In this document: positions 7,589-16,811 of the stretch, piece by piece | How the letters are laid out: every line of letters begins with the position of its first letter | Numbering within the stretch: position 1 is the stretch's first letter | Assembly (NCBI GenBank): GCA_002730235.1 | Contig: PBZS01000022.1 | Location: forward strand, 2,316-45,491 | Direction: 5' to 3' | DNA length: 43,176 nucleotides | From: Gammaproteobacteria bacterium | Lineage (GTDB): Bacteria; Pseudomonadota; Gammaproteobacteria; Pseudomonadales; Litorivicinaceae | The notes under the pieces: model-generated | Told to the model about the DNA's origin: nothing | Databases searched by the model: none | Seen by the model: only the letters and a program-made list of their open reading frames with translations | Translations under genes and position numbers: made by a program

Positions 7589-9367
7589 TTACTGACCAAG
7601 GGTCAGATTCTCCTTGGATTTTTGTTGCGCGTCCCACAGAGATTTGAACAGCACACTCGATTCAATCAAGGCCGAGAAATGTCCTTGCTCGACGAGCTCG
7701 CCGTCCTTAATTACTAGTATCTTGTCTGCGTCCTTAATCGTGCTTAGTCGGTGCGCAATAACAATCGTCGTTCTATCAGTAGCTATCTGCTCCAGATTCT
7801 TCTGGACCTGTCGCTCAGTCACAGCATCCAACGATGACGTTGCCTCATCAAACAAAAGGATGGATGGATTTTTTAGAATTACTCTCGCGATTGCGATTCG
7901 TTGCTTCTCGCCGCCTGAGAGCTTGAGTCCACGCGCACCAACTTGAGTAGCTAATCCGTCAGGAAGGCTGGCAACAAACTCGCTTAGCCCCGACACTTCA
8001 AGGGCCTTGTTCACCTCTTGATCACTGGCATCGACCCGGCCATATCGGACGTTATTGGACAGGGTATCGTTGAATAGCACGGTGTCCTGAGGGACGACAC
8101 CCACAGCATCCCGAACGGCACCACGTGACAGTTCTTTGGTGTCTTTTCCGCCTATACATATCGATCCATGGTTCGGTTGGATGATCTTCAAGAGCAGTTT
8201 GCCGATTGTGGTCTTTCCTCCGCCAGTCTCACCGACAATCGCAACTGTCTGGCCCGATTCAACCGTAAATGAAATTCCTGAAAGAGTCGGACGACTTGGA
8301 TCATAAGAGAAATGTACGTCATCGAAAGTAATTGTAGAATCCTTAAGCTCATCCGTTGAGGTCGCTGGATCAGACTCACCAGACTCGTCCAATATACCGA
8401 AGAGACTCTCCATATCGATTAGAGACTGCCTGATCTGGCGATAGATCCATCCCAAGGAATTGAGAGGCTGGAAGGCCTGTAAAATATAAGTATTCAGGGT
8501 CACGAATCCACCAACCGTGAGTGCGTTGAGCTGCACATCGAAAGCGGCCAGCACCAAGAGAAGAATCACTCCAGACAGAACAATTATGGTCTGACTCAAA
8601 TTTAGATACATCAATGATAAACGACTCTGATTTGCCGCCCGCTCGTAATCAGCAAGACCGCGATCGACCTGACCTGTCTCATATCTTTCGTTATTGAATA
8701 GTCGAACGTTCTCCACATTGACGAAGCTATCGACCATGCGTCCGGCGACAGCATTATCGGCCTCGTTCATTTCACGTCGGAATCGTAACCGCCAGATGGT
8801 GACTCTCAGTGTAAAAAGAATATAAACGACGACGGTGCTAGTAATGATGAGGGCATAAACCCCTCCAAACGTAATCCAAACGATCACGCTAACCAGAGCC
8901 AACTCAATCAGGGTCGGACCAATATTAAAAAATACATACCGCAGAAGAAATTCGATCGCTTTCGTGCCTCGATCAATTAATCGATCGAGCGATCCGGTGT
9001 GCCGCGACAGATGAAAAGAAAGCGGTAACTGATGCAAATGCGCAAATGTTTTTAGGGTCAAAACACGAATCGCGTGCTGAGACACGTGGGTGAACAGCAC
9101 CTCCATCAACTCCGAAAAAATAAGTGAAAAGAGACGTGTAATCACATACACAACGACGAGACCAACAGCACCCAAGACCCAGACTGGAAGAACCTCGTCA
9201 CCGTTTAATCGGTCGATGGCTAAACCCAAAAACCATGGCGTAGCTAGATTACTCATTTTCGCTAAAACCAAACAACCAAGGGCAGCCATCAACCTGAGTC
9301 TCAGATCAGGTCGCTGGCGAGCCCAAAAGTAAGGCTTGATAGCTTGAGCTTGTTCTGAAAGCGTCAC
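7589..9367 (-). CDS. ABC exporter of the ATM1/ABCB7 type
   Basis: 592 aa half-transporter with an N-terminal six-helix membrane domain (about residues 20-320) and a C-terminal ATPase. Walker A is GETGGGKTT near 380, the signature is LSGGEKQR near 485, and Walker B ILLFDEATSSLD follows. The ATM1 family is indicated by the loop HLSRHTGSLDRLIDRGT and by the GEK form of the signature. Characterised ATM1 relatives export glutathione-linked sulfur or metal compounds and confer metal tolerance. The start is GTG at 9367. It is 28 bp downstream of an SDR gene on the same strand. The ligand here is unknown. Confidence 0.88.
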   Translation of the reverse strand: MTLSEQAQAIKPYFWARQRPDLRLRLMAALGCLVLAKMSNLATPWFLGLAIDRLNGDEVLPVWVLGAVGLVVVYVITRLFSLIFSELMEVLFTHVSQHAIRVLTLKTFAHLHQLPLSFHLSRHTGSLDRLIDRGTKAIEFLLRYVFFNIGPTLIELALVSVIVWITFGGVYALIITSTVVVYILFTLRVTIWRLRFRREMNEADNAVAGRMVDSFVNVENVRLFNNERYETGQVDRGLADYERAANQSRLSLMYLNLSQTIIVLSGVILLLVLAAFDVQLNALTVGGFVTLNTYILQAFQPLNSLGWIYRQIRQSLIDMESLFGILDESGESDPATSTDELKDSTITFDDVHFSYDPSRPTLSGISFTVESGQTVAIVGETGGGKTTIGKLLLKIIQPNHGSICIGGKDTKELSRGAVRDAVGVVPQDTVLFNDTLSNNVRYGRVDASDQEVNKALEVSGLSEFVASLPDGLATQVGARGLKLSGGEKQRIAIARVILKNPSILLFDEATSSLDAVTERQVQKNLEQIATDRTTIVIAHRLSTIKDADKILVIKDGELVEQGHFSALIESSVLFKSLWDAQQKSKENLTLGQ

Positions 9368-9395
9368 TAACTTTCCATTAAGTTAGCTGGGCTCA

Positions 9396-10151
9396 TCAAC
9401 CGCTGCCGCCAGGCATAATTACTGAACAACCACCGTCTACAAAGAGATCGGTTCCCACGATAAAGTCTGACTGATCGGATACAAGGAACGCCACCGCGTT
9501 GGCTAGATCCGACGGAGCACCAGCGCGGTTCCTCAGGTTGATGATTGGTCTGCTTGGATCAAATTCATCTTTACCGACCGGGGACCCGATCTTGTTAGGT
9601 ACTACGCTGTTCACACGAATATTATATTCCGCCAATTGAATAGCCATCGCTTTTGTAAGATTTACAACTCCACCTTTAGCGGCGGCGTATGCAATTGCTC
9701 TGCCGCGGCCAAAGTAGCCGGTCGTCGACGATACATTGACAATGTTACCGGGGATCCCCTGATCAACCATCTTGTGAGCTACACATTTCGCAAAATAAAA
9801 AGGGGCGGTCAAAGTGATATCGAGCGTTTTTTGCCATGTGGTCAAGTCGATATCCAATATGTTTTTGTTATCAGAAATAGCGACATTATTCACCAAAATA
9901 TCGATCCGCTTGAACTCGTGTTGGATCGCGTCTACGACATTCAGAATCTGTTCCGGCTTAGATACATCACAGACGAATGACGCAGCGGAAACGCCTTTTT
10001 TAATCAGATCTTCGACTACCTTATCTGCACGTCCCTGATCAAGATCAACAACCGCTATCGAGGCACCCTCCTCAGCAAGGCGGTGGGCAATAGCCTCCCC
10101 GATATTTCGACCAGCACCAGTAATGATTGCGAGCTTTCCCTCATGACTCAT
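9396..10151 (-). CDS. SDR family oxidoreductase
   Basis: 251 aa classical SDR. Cofactor loop GAGRNIGEA near residue 12, Asp in VVDLDQ suggesting NAD preference, NNVA motif, Ser in NVSSTTG and Tyr-Lys in YAAAK. SD AGGGGAAA precedes the ATG. It begins a two-gene minus-strand unit with the ATM1-type exporter and is divergent from the decarboxylase-like gene at 10411 across 259 bp. It probably oxidises a secondary alcohol or dihydrodiol, a common task of SDRs beside aromatic decarboxylases, but no substrate can be assigned. Confidence 0.88.
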   Translation of the reverse strand: MSHEGKLAIITGAGRNIGEAIAHRLAEEGASIAVVDLDQGRADKVVEDLIKKGVSAASFVCDVSKPEQILNVVDAIQHEFKRIDILVNNVAISDNKNILDIDLTTWQKTLDITLTAPFYFAKCVAHKMVDQGIPGNIVNVSSTTGYFGRGRAIAYAAAKGGVVNLTKAMAIQLAEYNIRVNSVVPNKIGSPVGKDEFDPSRPIINLRNRAGAPSDLANAVAFLVSDQSDFIVGTDLFVDGGCSVIMPGGSG

Positions 10152-10410
10152 CCCAGATTTCCCCTAATGTCAGATGCCCCACGTAATTAACGGTCGACTA
10201 TCCCACACAAACCAAAGGTTAGACAAAGATAGTAGCGGTCTCGGTGGCCCAAAATGATCGTATGATCTCAAAAGTCTATGGTTCAAGCGTGTAATATTTT
10301 CTTGTCAGGTCACTCTTAAAATAATTTAGTTAAATGTTCCGACAAGCTGGAATCGAAGTTTCACGGTCGTTATGGTTGAAACAAGAATAAATATACAAGG
10401 TATTCTGTGT

Positions 10411-11397
10411 GTGTCCCGACTCAATCTGTCCGTTGCTACCAATGACTATGACCAATTCAGGGACGTCAGAATTCGCAAGTCAAACTCTGAGGGGATTGAC
10501 CTTAACTGGTTCAGTTTCACCTACCACGAGTGTTTCGTCAGATTTACTGCTGATCTGGAGTTCAATATTTCAGAGCTGTCATTCGCTAAGTTCAGCACCC
10601 AAATCACACGAGATAGACCAGACAACATCAGACTCCCCATATTTTACTCAAAGTTGTTCCGATTCAGTTCGTTTTATTAAGAAAATAGCGACATCAAAAT
10701 GATCAAAGATCTCAGGGGAAAACATGTCGGATCGCCGGAGTGGACTCACTCAGTGGCAGTATGGCTGAGGGGCTGGATGCAAAATGATAGGGGAATCGAT
10801 CTCACGGACATCAACTGGGCTCAAGCTGGAGCAGACGCCCCGGGGCGGGGAGAGAAGGTAGAACTGAACTTACCCGAGGGCATAGACCCAGAACGGATTA
10901 AAGATAAATCACTGAGTCAGCTTTTAGCGGGCAGTGAAACTGATTGTGCAATCGTTGCCCGTCCTCCGACATGCTTCCTGGTAAACCGTTTGGATATCGT
11001 CCGCTTGTTCCCTGAGTACATCAAAATGGAAGAGGCATACTTTAAAGAGACCGGCGCCTGGCCAATCGTATATATTGTGGCGATGAAAAGATCTATATAT
11101 GACGAGCATCCTTGGGTCGCTCGTAACCTTTACAATGTGCTCCTTGAGTCGAAAGACCAAGGTGTCTCAAGGCTCCTTGATCCGGCGATCTCGCGATACC
11201 CACTGCCGTGGGTGGCGACCTATGCCAACCACATGCGGAAATTCATGAATGGCGACCCGTTCCCTTACGATATCGAAGAAAACAGAAAAACATGGAAACA
11301 AATGGCGCTCTACTCTTACCGGCAAGACATAGCCCACAGACAGTTCACGCCCGAAGTGATTTTCCCTCCAACTGTCTCGACGAAAGTCATAACATAA
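10411..11397 (+). pseudogene. 4,5-dihydroxyphthalate decarboxylase-like gene with in-frame stop
   Basis: Read through, this frame encodes about 328 aa, the normal length of Pht5-type 4,5-dihydroxyphthalate decarboxylases, which share the fold of NMT1/SsuA binding proteins. The first part (SRLNLSVATNDYD, EGIDLNWF, FNISELSFAKF) and the second part (DLRGKHVGSPEW, WAQAGAD, HPWVARNLYN, YPLPWVATYA) both match the family and are in the same frame, but a TAA at 10678-10680 (codon 90) separates them. The start is probably GTG at 10411, giving the family-typical MSRL opening; an ATG at 10372 is possible. The C-terminal part could restart at ATG 10699 (232 aa) but has no SD and lacks the N-lobe. Nonsense mutation or sequence error are the likely causes; readthrough is unsupported. 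Confidence 0.78.
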
Positions 11398-11414
11398 AAC
11401 GGAGCGACATCGAA

Positions 11415-12164
11415 ATGGCTCACAAGCATCCACCATCAGCCGGTAAAGTAGATCCAGCCATCATCGCCGATCTAGCAGCGGCCGCACGAATCTTGGCTGC
11501 ACGGGGAGTAGTGGATGGTTTCGGGCACGTGTCCATGAGACATCCCTCTGCACCAGATCGCTATTTAATGGCTAAATCTCTGGCTCCGGCGCTTGTCAAA
11601 CCCGCAGATATCATCGAGTACACACTTGACAGTGACCCCTGTGAGGATCGCGGACGGGCTTCGTTCTTGGAGCGATTTATACACGGCGAGATTTACAAGA
11701 TGCGGCCAGATATCAATGCGATCGTGCACTCCCACTCACCCTCCGTTATCCCATTTGGCGTAGTTAAAAACCAGATGAAAGCCATGTTCCATAACGCAGC
11801 ATTCCTGGCGATGGGGGTGCCCATTTTTGATATTCGCCAGTCGTTTGGGATGACGGACATGCTGGTCTGTAATTGCGCCAAGGGTCTGGCTCTCGCCGAG
11901 ACACTTGAAGATAAGCATGTTGCCTTGATGAGGGCCCATGGCTCGGTCGCCACAGGCGACTCGCTGCAGAATGCCGTCTTTCGGGCTGTATACACTGAGG
12001 TAAATGCGCGGATCCAGTTGTCGGCGATCTCGATCGCTCAAGATGGCGGGATAGAAGCGCTTGAGCCAGAAGAAGGCGTCCTCGCCGATGAAATTAATAA
12101 GACCGCAGGCATGCGAGCCTGGAATCTCTGGCGGATGGAAATCCGATCACAAAACAACTGGTAA
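11415..12164 (+). CDS. class II aldolase/adducin family protein
   Basis: 249 aa from ATG 11415, preceded by GGAG about 10 nt upstream; the frame is open further upstream but only as a shadow of the previous gene. Zinc ligands of the family are visible: His105 and His107 in IVHSHS and His175 in RAHGS, with Glu86 and His90 in the preceding FLERFIHGEIY helix. The fold covers sugar-phosphate aldolases and also decarboxylases of hydroxylated aromatics such as 3,4-dihydroxyphthalate 2-decarboxylase. The neighbouring dihydroxyphthalate-decarboxylase-like gene favours a decarboxylase or hydratase role over sugar metabolism, but this is inference. Confidence 0.9.
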   Translation: MAHKHPPSAGKVDPAIIADLAAAARILAARGVVDGFGHVSMRHPSAPDRYLMAKSLAPALVKPADIIEYTLDSDPCEDRGRASFLERFIHGEIYKMRPDINAIVHSHSPSVIPFGVVKNQMKAMFHNAAFLAMGVPIFDIRQSFGMTDMLVCNCAKGLALAETLEDKHVALMRAHGSVATGDSLQNAVFRAVYTEVNARIQLSAISIAQDGGIEALEPEEGVLADEINKTAGMRAWNLWRMEIRSQNNW

Positions 12165-12169
12165 AAATT

Positions 12170-12847
12170 ATGGAATCTTTAAAGCAAGATCTTGTCGATT
12201 GCATCCGAATGCTCGAGTGCTCCGGTATCATCGACTACAACGGACACGCAAGCACCAAACTCGACGACAACCGGCTGCTCATCAATATCGGCTCATGCCA
12301 GAGAAGCACGCTCACCACCGCCGACATTTGTGAGATTGATTTTGAAGGTAACGTAATCTCGGGTAAAGACAAGCCACCACTGGAGTTTCATCTACATGTC
12401 GGAATTTACAAAGTTCGACCAGACGCTAAGGCAATCGTTCATTCGCACCCCAAATGGTCCACATTCCTGACAATGACCGGTAGCGAATATCGACCAGTCT
12501 ACGCGCAAGGCACACTAGTCTATCCGTTACCACTTCTCGATTCCCCTGACTCGATCAACAATCCGGTCATGGCGGAAAGGCTGGCAGACACGCTTGGTGA
12601 TCGCCCTGCAGCGCTCATGAAAGCTCACGGTGCGGTGACTGTCGGCAAGACTATCCAAGATGCGTTCGTTTTAGCAAATTATTTGGAAGAGAACAGCCAC
12701 CGTCAGTATATGGCGATGCAGATCGGTACCCCTTACTTATTTTCCGCTGCGGAAATTGAAAAATATCGAGAAAAACTCTGGAACCCCAATCTTTTCGAGC
12801 GAACCTGGAACCACTTCAAAGCAAAACTCCCTCCCACTCGATTGTAG
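12170..12847 (+). CDS. class II aldolase/adducin family protein (second copy)
   Basis: 225 aa with the complete class II metal site: Glu72 in PPLEFHLH, His91 and His93 in IVHSHPK, and His153 in KAHGAV. It starts 5 bp after the stop of the preceding aldolase-fold gene, so the two are translationally coupled; no strong SD is visible. The two proteins are only distantly alike, so they probably catalyse different steps or form distinct enzymes rather than a recent tandem duplication. Role in the pathway: decarboxylation or retro-aldol cleavage of a carboxylated hydroxy compound, by family and context. Confidence 0.9.
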   Translation: MESLKQDLVDCIRMLECSGIIDYNGHASTKLDDNRLLINIGSCQRSTLTTADICEIDFEGNVISGKDKPPLEFHLHVGIYKVRPDAKAIVHSHPKWSTFLTMTGSEYRPVYAQGTLVYPLPLLDSPDSINNPVMAERLADTLGDRPAALMKAHGAVTVGKTIQDAFVLANYLEENSHRQYMAMQIGTPYLFSAAEIEKYREKLWNPNLFERTWNHFKAKLPPTRL

Positions 12848-12856
12848 GCGTTTGTG

Positions 12857-13723
12857 ATGATAAAGCTAACCGACGACAGCGAGATTAATTTGGTGGGCGT
12901 AATGGGCTTCCCTATCACACACTCGCGAAGCCCACTGATGCACAACACGCTGATGCAGGAGAATGGTATTCGCGGCACCTACATCCCAATCGAAATTAAA
13001 CCAGGAAAGTTAGCCCCAGCCCTAGAGTCCTTGCCTAAACTCGGATTTAAAGGCGTCAATCTGACCATGCCCCTCAAACAAGAAGCCATCGCTACGGTCG
13101 ATGAACTTGACCCCGCAGGGAAGCTTATCGGAGCGGTGAGTTGCGTCGTTGTGCGGAAAGACAACTCACTTCTGGGTATTAATAACGATTGGATCGGTTT
13201 TAAAGATAACCTCAAAGCTAGATATCCTAACTGGAAATCAAACACTAAAACGGCGCTGGTATTAGGAGCTGGTGGTGGTGGATTAGCGATTATTTACGCA
13301 CTCATCCAAGAGGGGATACACAATATTATCTTGACCAATCGAACAAAAGTAGGGGCGGAGAAAATAGCAAATATCTTCAATAACCAAAATATACAAGTGA
13401 GACCCTGGGCAGAGCGTCACTCGTTAGTCGAAGAGTGCGAGCTAATCGTTAACACAACCAACCAGGGAATGGCCGGCCAGCCGCCCTTAGATCTATCCCT
13501 TGATCTGGCGATGCCTGACACACTCGTCACGGACATTATCTACGTCCCTCTCGAGACAAAACTTATAACAGATGCAAAATCCAGAGGGCTGCGAACGCTT
13601 GGTGGTCTGGGGATGTTACTGCAGCAATCTCGGCCAGCGTGGCAAGTCTGGTTCGGTGTCGATCCAAAAATTACCAACAATCTGCGATCCTTAATGGAAC
13701 AAGATATCCTTCAGAGCACTTGA
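12857..13723 (+). CDS. aroE: shikimate/quinate dehydrogenase-like protein
   Basis: 288 aa from ATG 12857 (a GTG directly before it is an alternative). The AroE substrate motif THSRSPLMHN is intact, with the two serines that hold shikimate; the catalytic Lys74 is in NLTMPLK and the catalytic Asp111 in NNDWIGF. The nucleotide loop GAGGGG and the C-terminal GLGMLLQQS are present. It is the last gene of a four-gene operon with decarboxylase- and aldolase-type enzymes, which points to a catabolic paralogue acting on a hydroaromatic acid rather than the housekeeping shikimate enzyme. NNDW replaces the more usual NTDxxG, so specificity may differ. Confidence 0.88.
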   Translation: MIKLTDDSEINLVGVMGFPITHSRSPLMHNTLMQENGIRGTYIPIEIKPGKLAPALESLPKLGFKGVNLTMPLKQEAIATVDELDPAGKLIGAVSCVVVRKDNSLLGINNDWIGFKDNLKARYPNWKSNTKTALVLGAGGGGLAIIYALIQEGIHNIILTNRTKVGAEKIANIFNNQNIQVRPWAERHSLVEECELIVNTTNQGMAGQPPLDLSLDLAMPDTLVTDIIYVPLETKLITDAKSRGLRTLGGLGMLLQQSRPAWQVWFGVDPKITNNLRSLMEQDILQST

Positions 13724-13767
13724 TAACCGTTTCGAGAGGGGGTTAAAGAAATCGCAACACGCAGAAC

Positions 13768-14229
13768 TTAAGCGAATCCTTCGATAAAGACGCCCTTATA
13801 CAGCTCTTTTTCCAATATAAATTCGAACAAGCCAAATAGAATCAGACCGAGAATCATACTCGTTCCCGCTGCCATTAGAAGCTTCTTCCCACCAAAGAAA
13901 TACATCGAGCAGAACGTATAAACCACAGCCGCAAGAATCAGACCCAGAAAATAAGCAAGCGCGACAAATGCCGTGATCCATAACATCGCGACCAGTACGC
14001 TCTGGTTACTTGCTTGGCCAGATGTTTGGCTCGAATTATCGTCGTCCACATTCGAACCATCCAAACCAGTCAATACGACCAAACAAGTGAGCACCATAAA
14101 GATCGAAGCCCAGAACGGAATAAAAGCAGAGACCGGTCCGTAACTTGATCCAACATAGAGTGTGCCAACAGCGAATACCGTTAAGGGTATCAGCAGCCAT
14201 ACATTGCTATGGTTTATTTTAATCTTCAC
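13768..14229 (-). CDS. tctB: tripartite tricarboxylate transporter small permease (TctB)
   Basis: 153 aa with about four membrane segments and a polar, low-complexity loop (SNVDDDNSSQTSGQ) in the middle, as is common in TctB. It overlaps the end of tctA by 4 bp (ATGA), showing translational coupling. It converges with the aroE-like gene; only 44 bp lie between the two stops. It is the accessory membrane subunit of the secondary importer formed with TctA and TctC. Confidence 0.88.
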   Translation of the reverse strand: MKIKINHSNVWLLIPLTVFAVGTLYVGSSYGPVSAFIPFWASIFMVLTCLVVLTGLDGSNVDDDNSSQTSGQASNQSVLVAMLWITAFVALAYFLGLILAAVVYTFCSMYFFGGKKLLMAAGTSMILGLILFGLFEFILEKELYKGVFIEGFA

Positions 14230-15749
14230 GCTGCGGTTTCCTTGGAGTCGGACTTACTAAAAAATCCCTTAAGGTAATAGGCTATGCAAGCGACTATGAG
14301 GAGCATGATGACTATTGACTGGGGTCGAGTGAACAAAATACTCAACGTTCCATCGCCTATCCTAAGTGTTTGGAAGTAGCTTGTTTCCATTAGCGGCCCG
14401 AGGACAATAGCCAGAGGGAATGCTATCCGAGGGAATCCGAATCTCATAAATAAAAAACCAACGAAACCAAATACTAACGTCGTGACTACATCGTAAATTT
14501 CGTTATCGAGCGAATAAGAACCAATCATTGCAAACGCCAAAACGATTGGGACAAGAGTTCGGGAGTCTACAAACGTTAGTTTAGCGATAGAGCTCGCTGC
14601 CGATATTGTGATAATGGAGGCAATCACCCCAGAAGTTGCCGCCGCAGCGATCAGGATCCAGATAATATCAAGGCTTTCTGTCATGATAGTCGGTCCTGGG
14701 ACCATGCCATGGAGGATTAGTACGCTCAGGAAAACCGCCATCTCTGCGCTTCCTGGGATACCGAACGCCAAAGTCGGTACAAGTGCCCCACCCTCCTTGG
14801 CATTATTAGCCGACTCAGGCGCAATGACGCCAATAATATTCCCCTTACCAAATGAGTCTCTTTCGCTCGGTTTAGCCGTGGTGACCGCTATCGTATATGC
14901 CATAAATGCGGCCACAGTACCGCCGACGCCAGGTAATGCGCCCACACCGGTACCGATGGCGCTGCCGCGTAACAATACCTTCCATCGTTTGATTGGCTCG
15001 AGACAGCCCTGCAAGACCTGTCGAAAGTTGATGGCCTCCATTTCACCGGACCCAGCGACTGAGCCCCGTTTCGCCCACAGATTGATCATTTCACTGACAG
15101 CAAAGAACCCGATCATGACAGGAACAAGCTTGAACCCATCCCAAAGATAATCGATTCCAAATGTGAACCGCTCTTCACCAGTCACCTCATGGTAACCAAC
15201 CGAAGCGATAATCAAACCGAATAATCCCACGATCAAGCTCTTAACGAATTTTTTACCAGTCGACAGGGAAACAGTTACGAGTCCTAGAACAGCTAATAAA
15301 AGGAACTCGGTTGGCGCGAACATCAGGACGATCTCTCGTGTGATCGGGACCATCGCGATCAAAAAAATAATTCCGATGATACCACCCAGACCCGATGCAG
15401 CTGCCGCTGCACCGATCGCCAGGCCAGCCTTTCCTTGCTGAGACAACGGGTACCCATCGAGCGTCGTGGCTGCGTTGGGCGCGGTCCCTGGTGTGTTAAG
15501 AAGGATAGCGGTGACAGCTCCACTGGTGGGGGCCACACCCATGACGCCGGCCATCAGAATAATCGCATCACCGGGTTCCATGTTCATCGAAAAGGGAATC
15601 AATATTGCCAACGCGGTGGTACCGCCCAGCCCGGGGAGTACGCCGAAGACAAGCCCAATTAGGGTCCCGAGAACGAGATAGAACAAGGAGTCCAATTCAA
15701 ACAGTCGGACCCAGGCCTCAGAAATCACTGCTAAATCAAGAGCTTCCAT
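14226..15749 (-). CDS. tctA: tripartite tricarboxylate transporter large permease (TctA)
   Basis: 507 aa, the standard length for TctA, with about twelve hydrophobic segments. Two family-specific glycine/proline-rich loops are present: GVLPGLGGTTALAI near residue 40 and ALPGVGGTVAAFMAY near 260, and also the segment NNAKEGGALVPTLAFGIPG. It forms the cation-driven translocation channel. It lies 96 bp downstream of the binding-protein gene, separated by a strong hairpin, and overlaps tctB. Confidence 0.95.
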   Translation of the reverse strand: MEALDLAVISEAWVRLFELDSLFYLVLGTLIGLVFGVLPGLGGTTALAILIPFSMNMEPGDAIILMAGVMGVAPTSGAVTAILLNTPGTAPNAATTLDGYPLSQQGKAGLAIGAAAAASGLGGIIGIIFLIAMVPITREIVLMFAPTEFLLLAVLGLVTVSLSTGKKFVKSLIVGLFGLIIASVGYHEVTGEERFTFGIDYLWDGFKLVPVMIGFFAVSEMINLWAKRGSVAGSGEMEAINFRQVLQGCLEPIKRWKVLLRGSAIGTGVGALPGVGGTVAAFMAYTIAVTTAKPSERDSFGKGNIIGVIAPESANNAKEGGALVPTLAFGIPGSAEMAVFLSVLILHGMVPGPTIMTESLDIIWILIAAAATSGVIASIITISAASSIAKLTFVDSRTLVPIVLAFAMIGSYSLDNEIYDVVTTLVFGFVGFLFMRFGFPRIAFPLAIVLGPLMETSYFQTLRIGDGTLSILFTRPQSIVIMLLIVACIAYYLKGFFSKSDSKETAA

Positions 15750-15790
15750 TCAACCAAGACCTGTCAGATTTAAAAAAGAATAGTGGTACT

Positions 15791-15835
15791 GTTAGCCCAG
15801 CCTCCCACCAAGGCAAGGTGGAAGGCAGGACTAAC
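15791..15835 (-). promoter_or_regulatory. intercistronic stem-loop between tctC and tctA
   Basis: Two 19-nt arms (15791-15809 and 15817-15835) pair at 16 of 19 positions around a 7-nt loop. It lies 11 bp after the tctC stop in the direction of transcription and is followed by a T-run (TTTTTT) about 13 nt further on, upstream of tctA. This is the typical place for an mRNA-stabilising or partially terminating hairpin that keeps the binding protein more abundant than the permease. Whether it terminates or protects is not decidable from sequence. Confidence 0.65.
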
Positions 15836-15845
15836 GATAAAGCAA

Positions 15846-16811
15846 TCAGAATACGTCTCTAAACTTCTTGAAGTAGTCCAGTGTATCCATCAGCGCTTTC
15901 TTCGTTTCCGCAGTTGTGTCGTAGGCCTTGACAGGGTTACCCGTCTTAGCAGACCACGCCTGAATATCAGGATGATTTACGGCATACGATAGCGCATCGT
16001 TCCACTCATCCATTATCTCCTTAGACATACCAGCAGGACCGGCAATGATCCTCAGTAGGCCTAGACTATGCAGCTCTGGGTGACCGATATCTTTCCCGTT
16101 AACTGCCCCGGAGAATGCCGGATCGACGTTATCAGCAAAGTGAGCGAGGATGTTGTAGTCGCCGCCTTTGTTGTATCGCTTGGCCGAACCAGACGCGAGC
16201 ATGGTGACATCACCGTCGCCACGAAGAACGGCTGTGGTGTAGTCTCTGGATGACTTGTATCCATAGATATACTCACCACCTTTTCCGAGAGTTGACCACG
16301 TAATCCTGTTCGCCATGTTTGAGGTTGATCCAGGCCCCTGCTCAGGAATCTTTAGATCACCTGATTTGTTCACCAGATCATCGAGTTTTTTGTACGGGCC
16401 TTCTTTAGAAACCACTACCACGTAGCTATCACCTCCGACCCGATTTAACCAGCTGTAGCCCTGGATATCATACCCCGGATTCTCACCTTTAATGTACGGA
16501 AGTCCGTGGCCAGGGATATTGAAGATCTGAACAGTGTACCCGTCAGGCTTCTGCTTTGAAGTGTATACCGCTGCCTTTTTACCAGAGGCGCCCGGCATGT
16601 TCTTTGGAACTACTTTAATCTTGTTATAGCTCTTACCTGTTTTTTCTCTGAAATATTCCTCGATGTACGGTGAGAGCTTACGTGTGAGGGTGTCGAACCC
16701 GCCACCTGGGCCGTAAGGAATCACAATCGTAATATCTTTTTCAGGGAATGCTGCTTGTGCAGGCGCTGATGCAATCAGACCTAAAGCGACGAGTGCAGTG
16801 AGAAAACGCAT
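15846..16811 (-). CDS. tctC: tripartite tricarboxylate transporter binding protein (TctC/Bug family)
   Basis: 321 aa with a signal peptide (MRFLTALVALGLIASAPAQA, cleavage near residue 20). The Bug-family signature IVIPYGPGGGFDTL follows directly. SD AAAGGAGA precedes the ATG. It captures a substrate in the periplasm for TctAB. Known family ligands include citrate and other carboxylates and, for TphC, terephthalate. Given the convergent decarboxylase/AroE operon an aromatic or hydroaromatic acid is plausible, but this is an inference from location. The protein is first in the tctCAB order. Confidence 0.92.
   Translation of the reverse strand: MRFLTALVALGLIASAPAQAAFPEKDITIVIPYGPGGGFDTLTRKLSPYIEEYFREKTGKSYNKIKVVPKNMPGASGKKAAVYTSKQKPDGYTVQIFNIPGHGLPYIKGENPGYDIQGYSWLNRVGGDSYVVVVSKEGPYKKLDDLVNKSGDLKIPEQGPGSTSNMANRITWSTLGKGGEYIYGYKSSRDYTTAVLRGDGDVTMLASGSAKRYNKGGDYNILAHFADNVDPAFSGAVNGKDIGHPELHSLGLLRIIAGPAGMSKEIMDEWNDALSYAVNHPDIQAWSAKTGNPVKAYDTTAETKKALMDTLDYFKKFRDVF

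Noticed and set aside
10409-10702. A 97-codon plus-strand frame that spans the in-frame stop of the decarboxylase-like gene, suggesting a frameshift fusion.
   Set aside because: Family-like residues before and after the stop are both in the other frame; this frame shows no family motifs.
13724-13767. Terminator between aroE-like and tctB genes.
   Set aside because: Only a 5-bp TAACC/GGTTA stem with a long loop and no T-run.
14608-15150. A 180-codon plus-strand frame.
   Set aside because: Antisense shadow of tctA, whose motifs and length are unambiguous.
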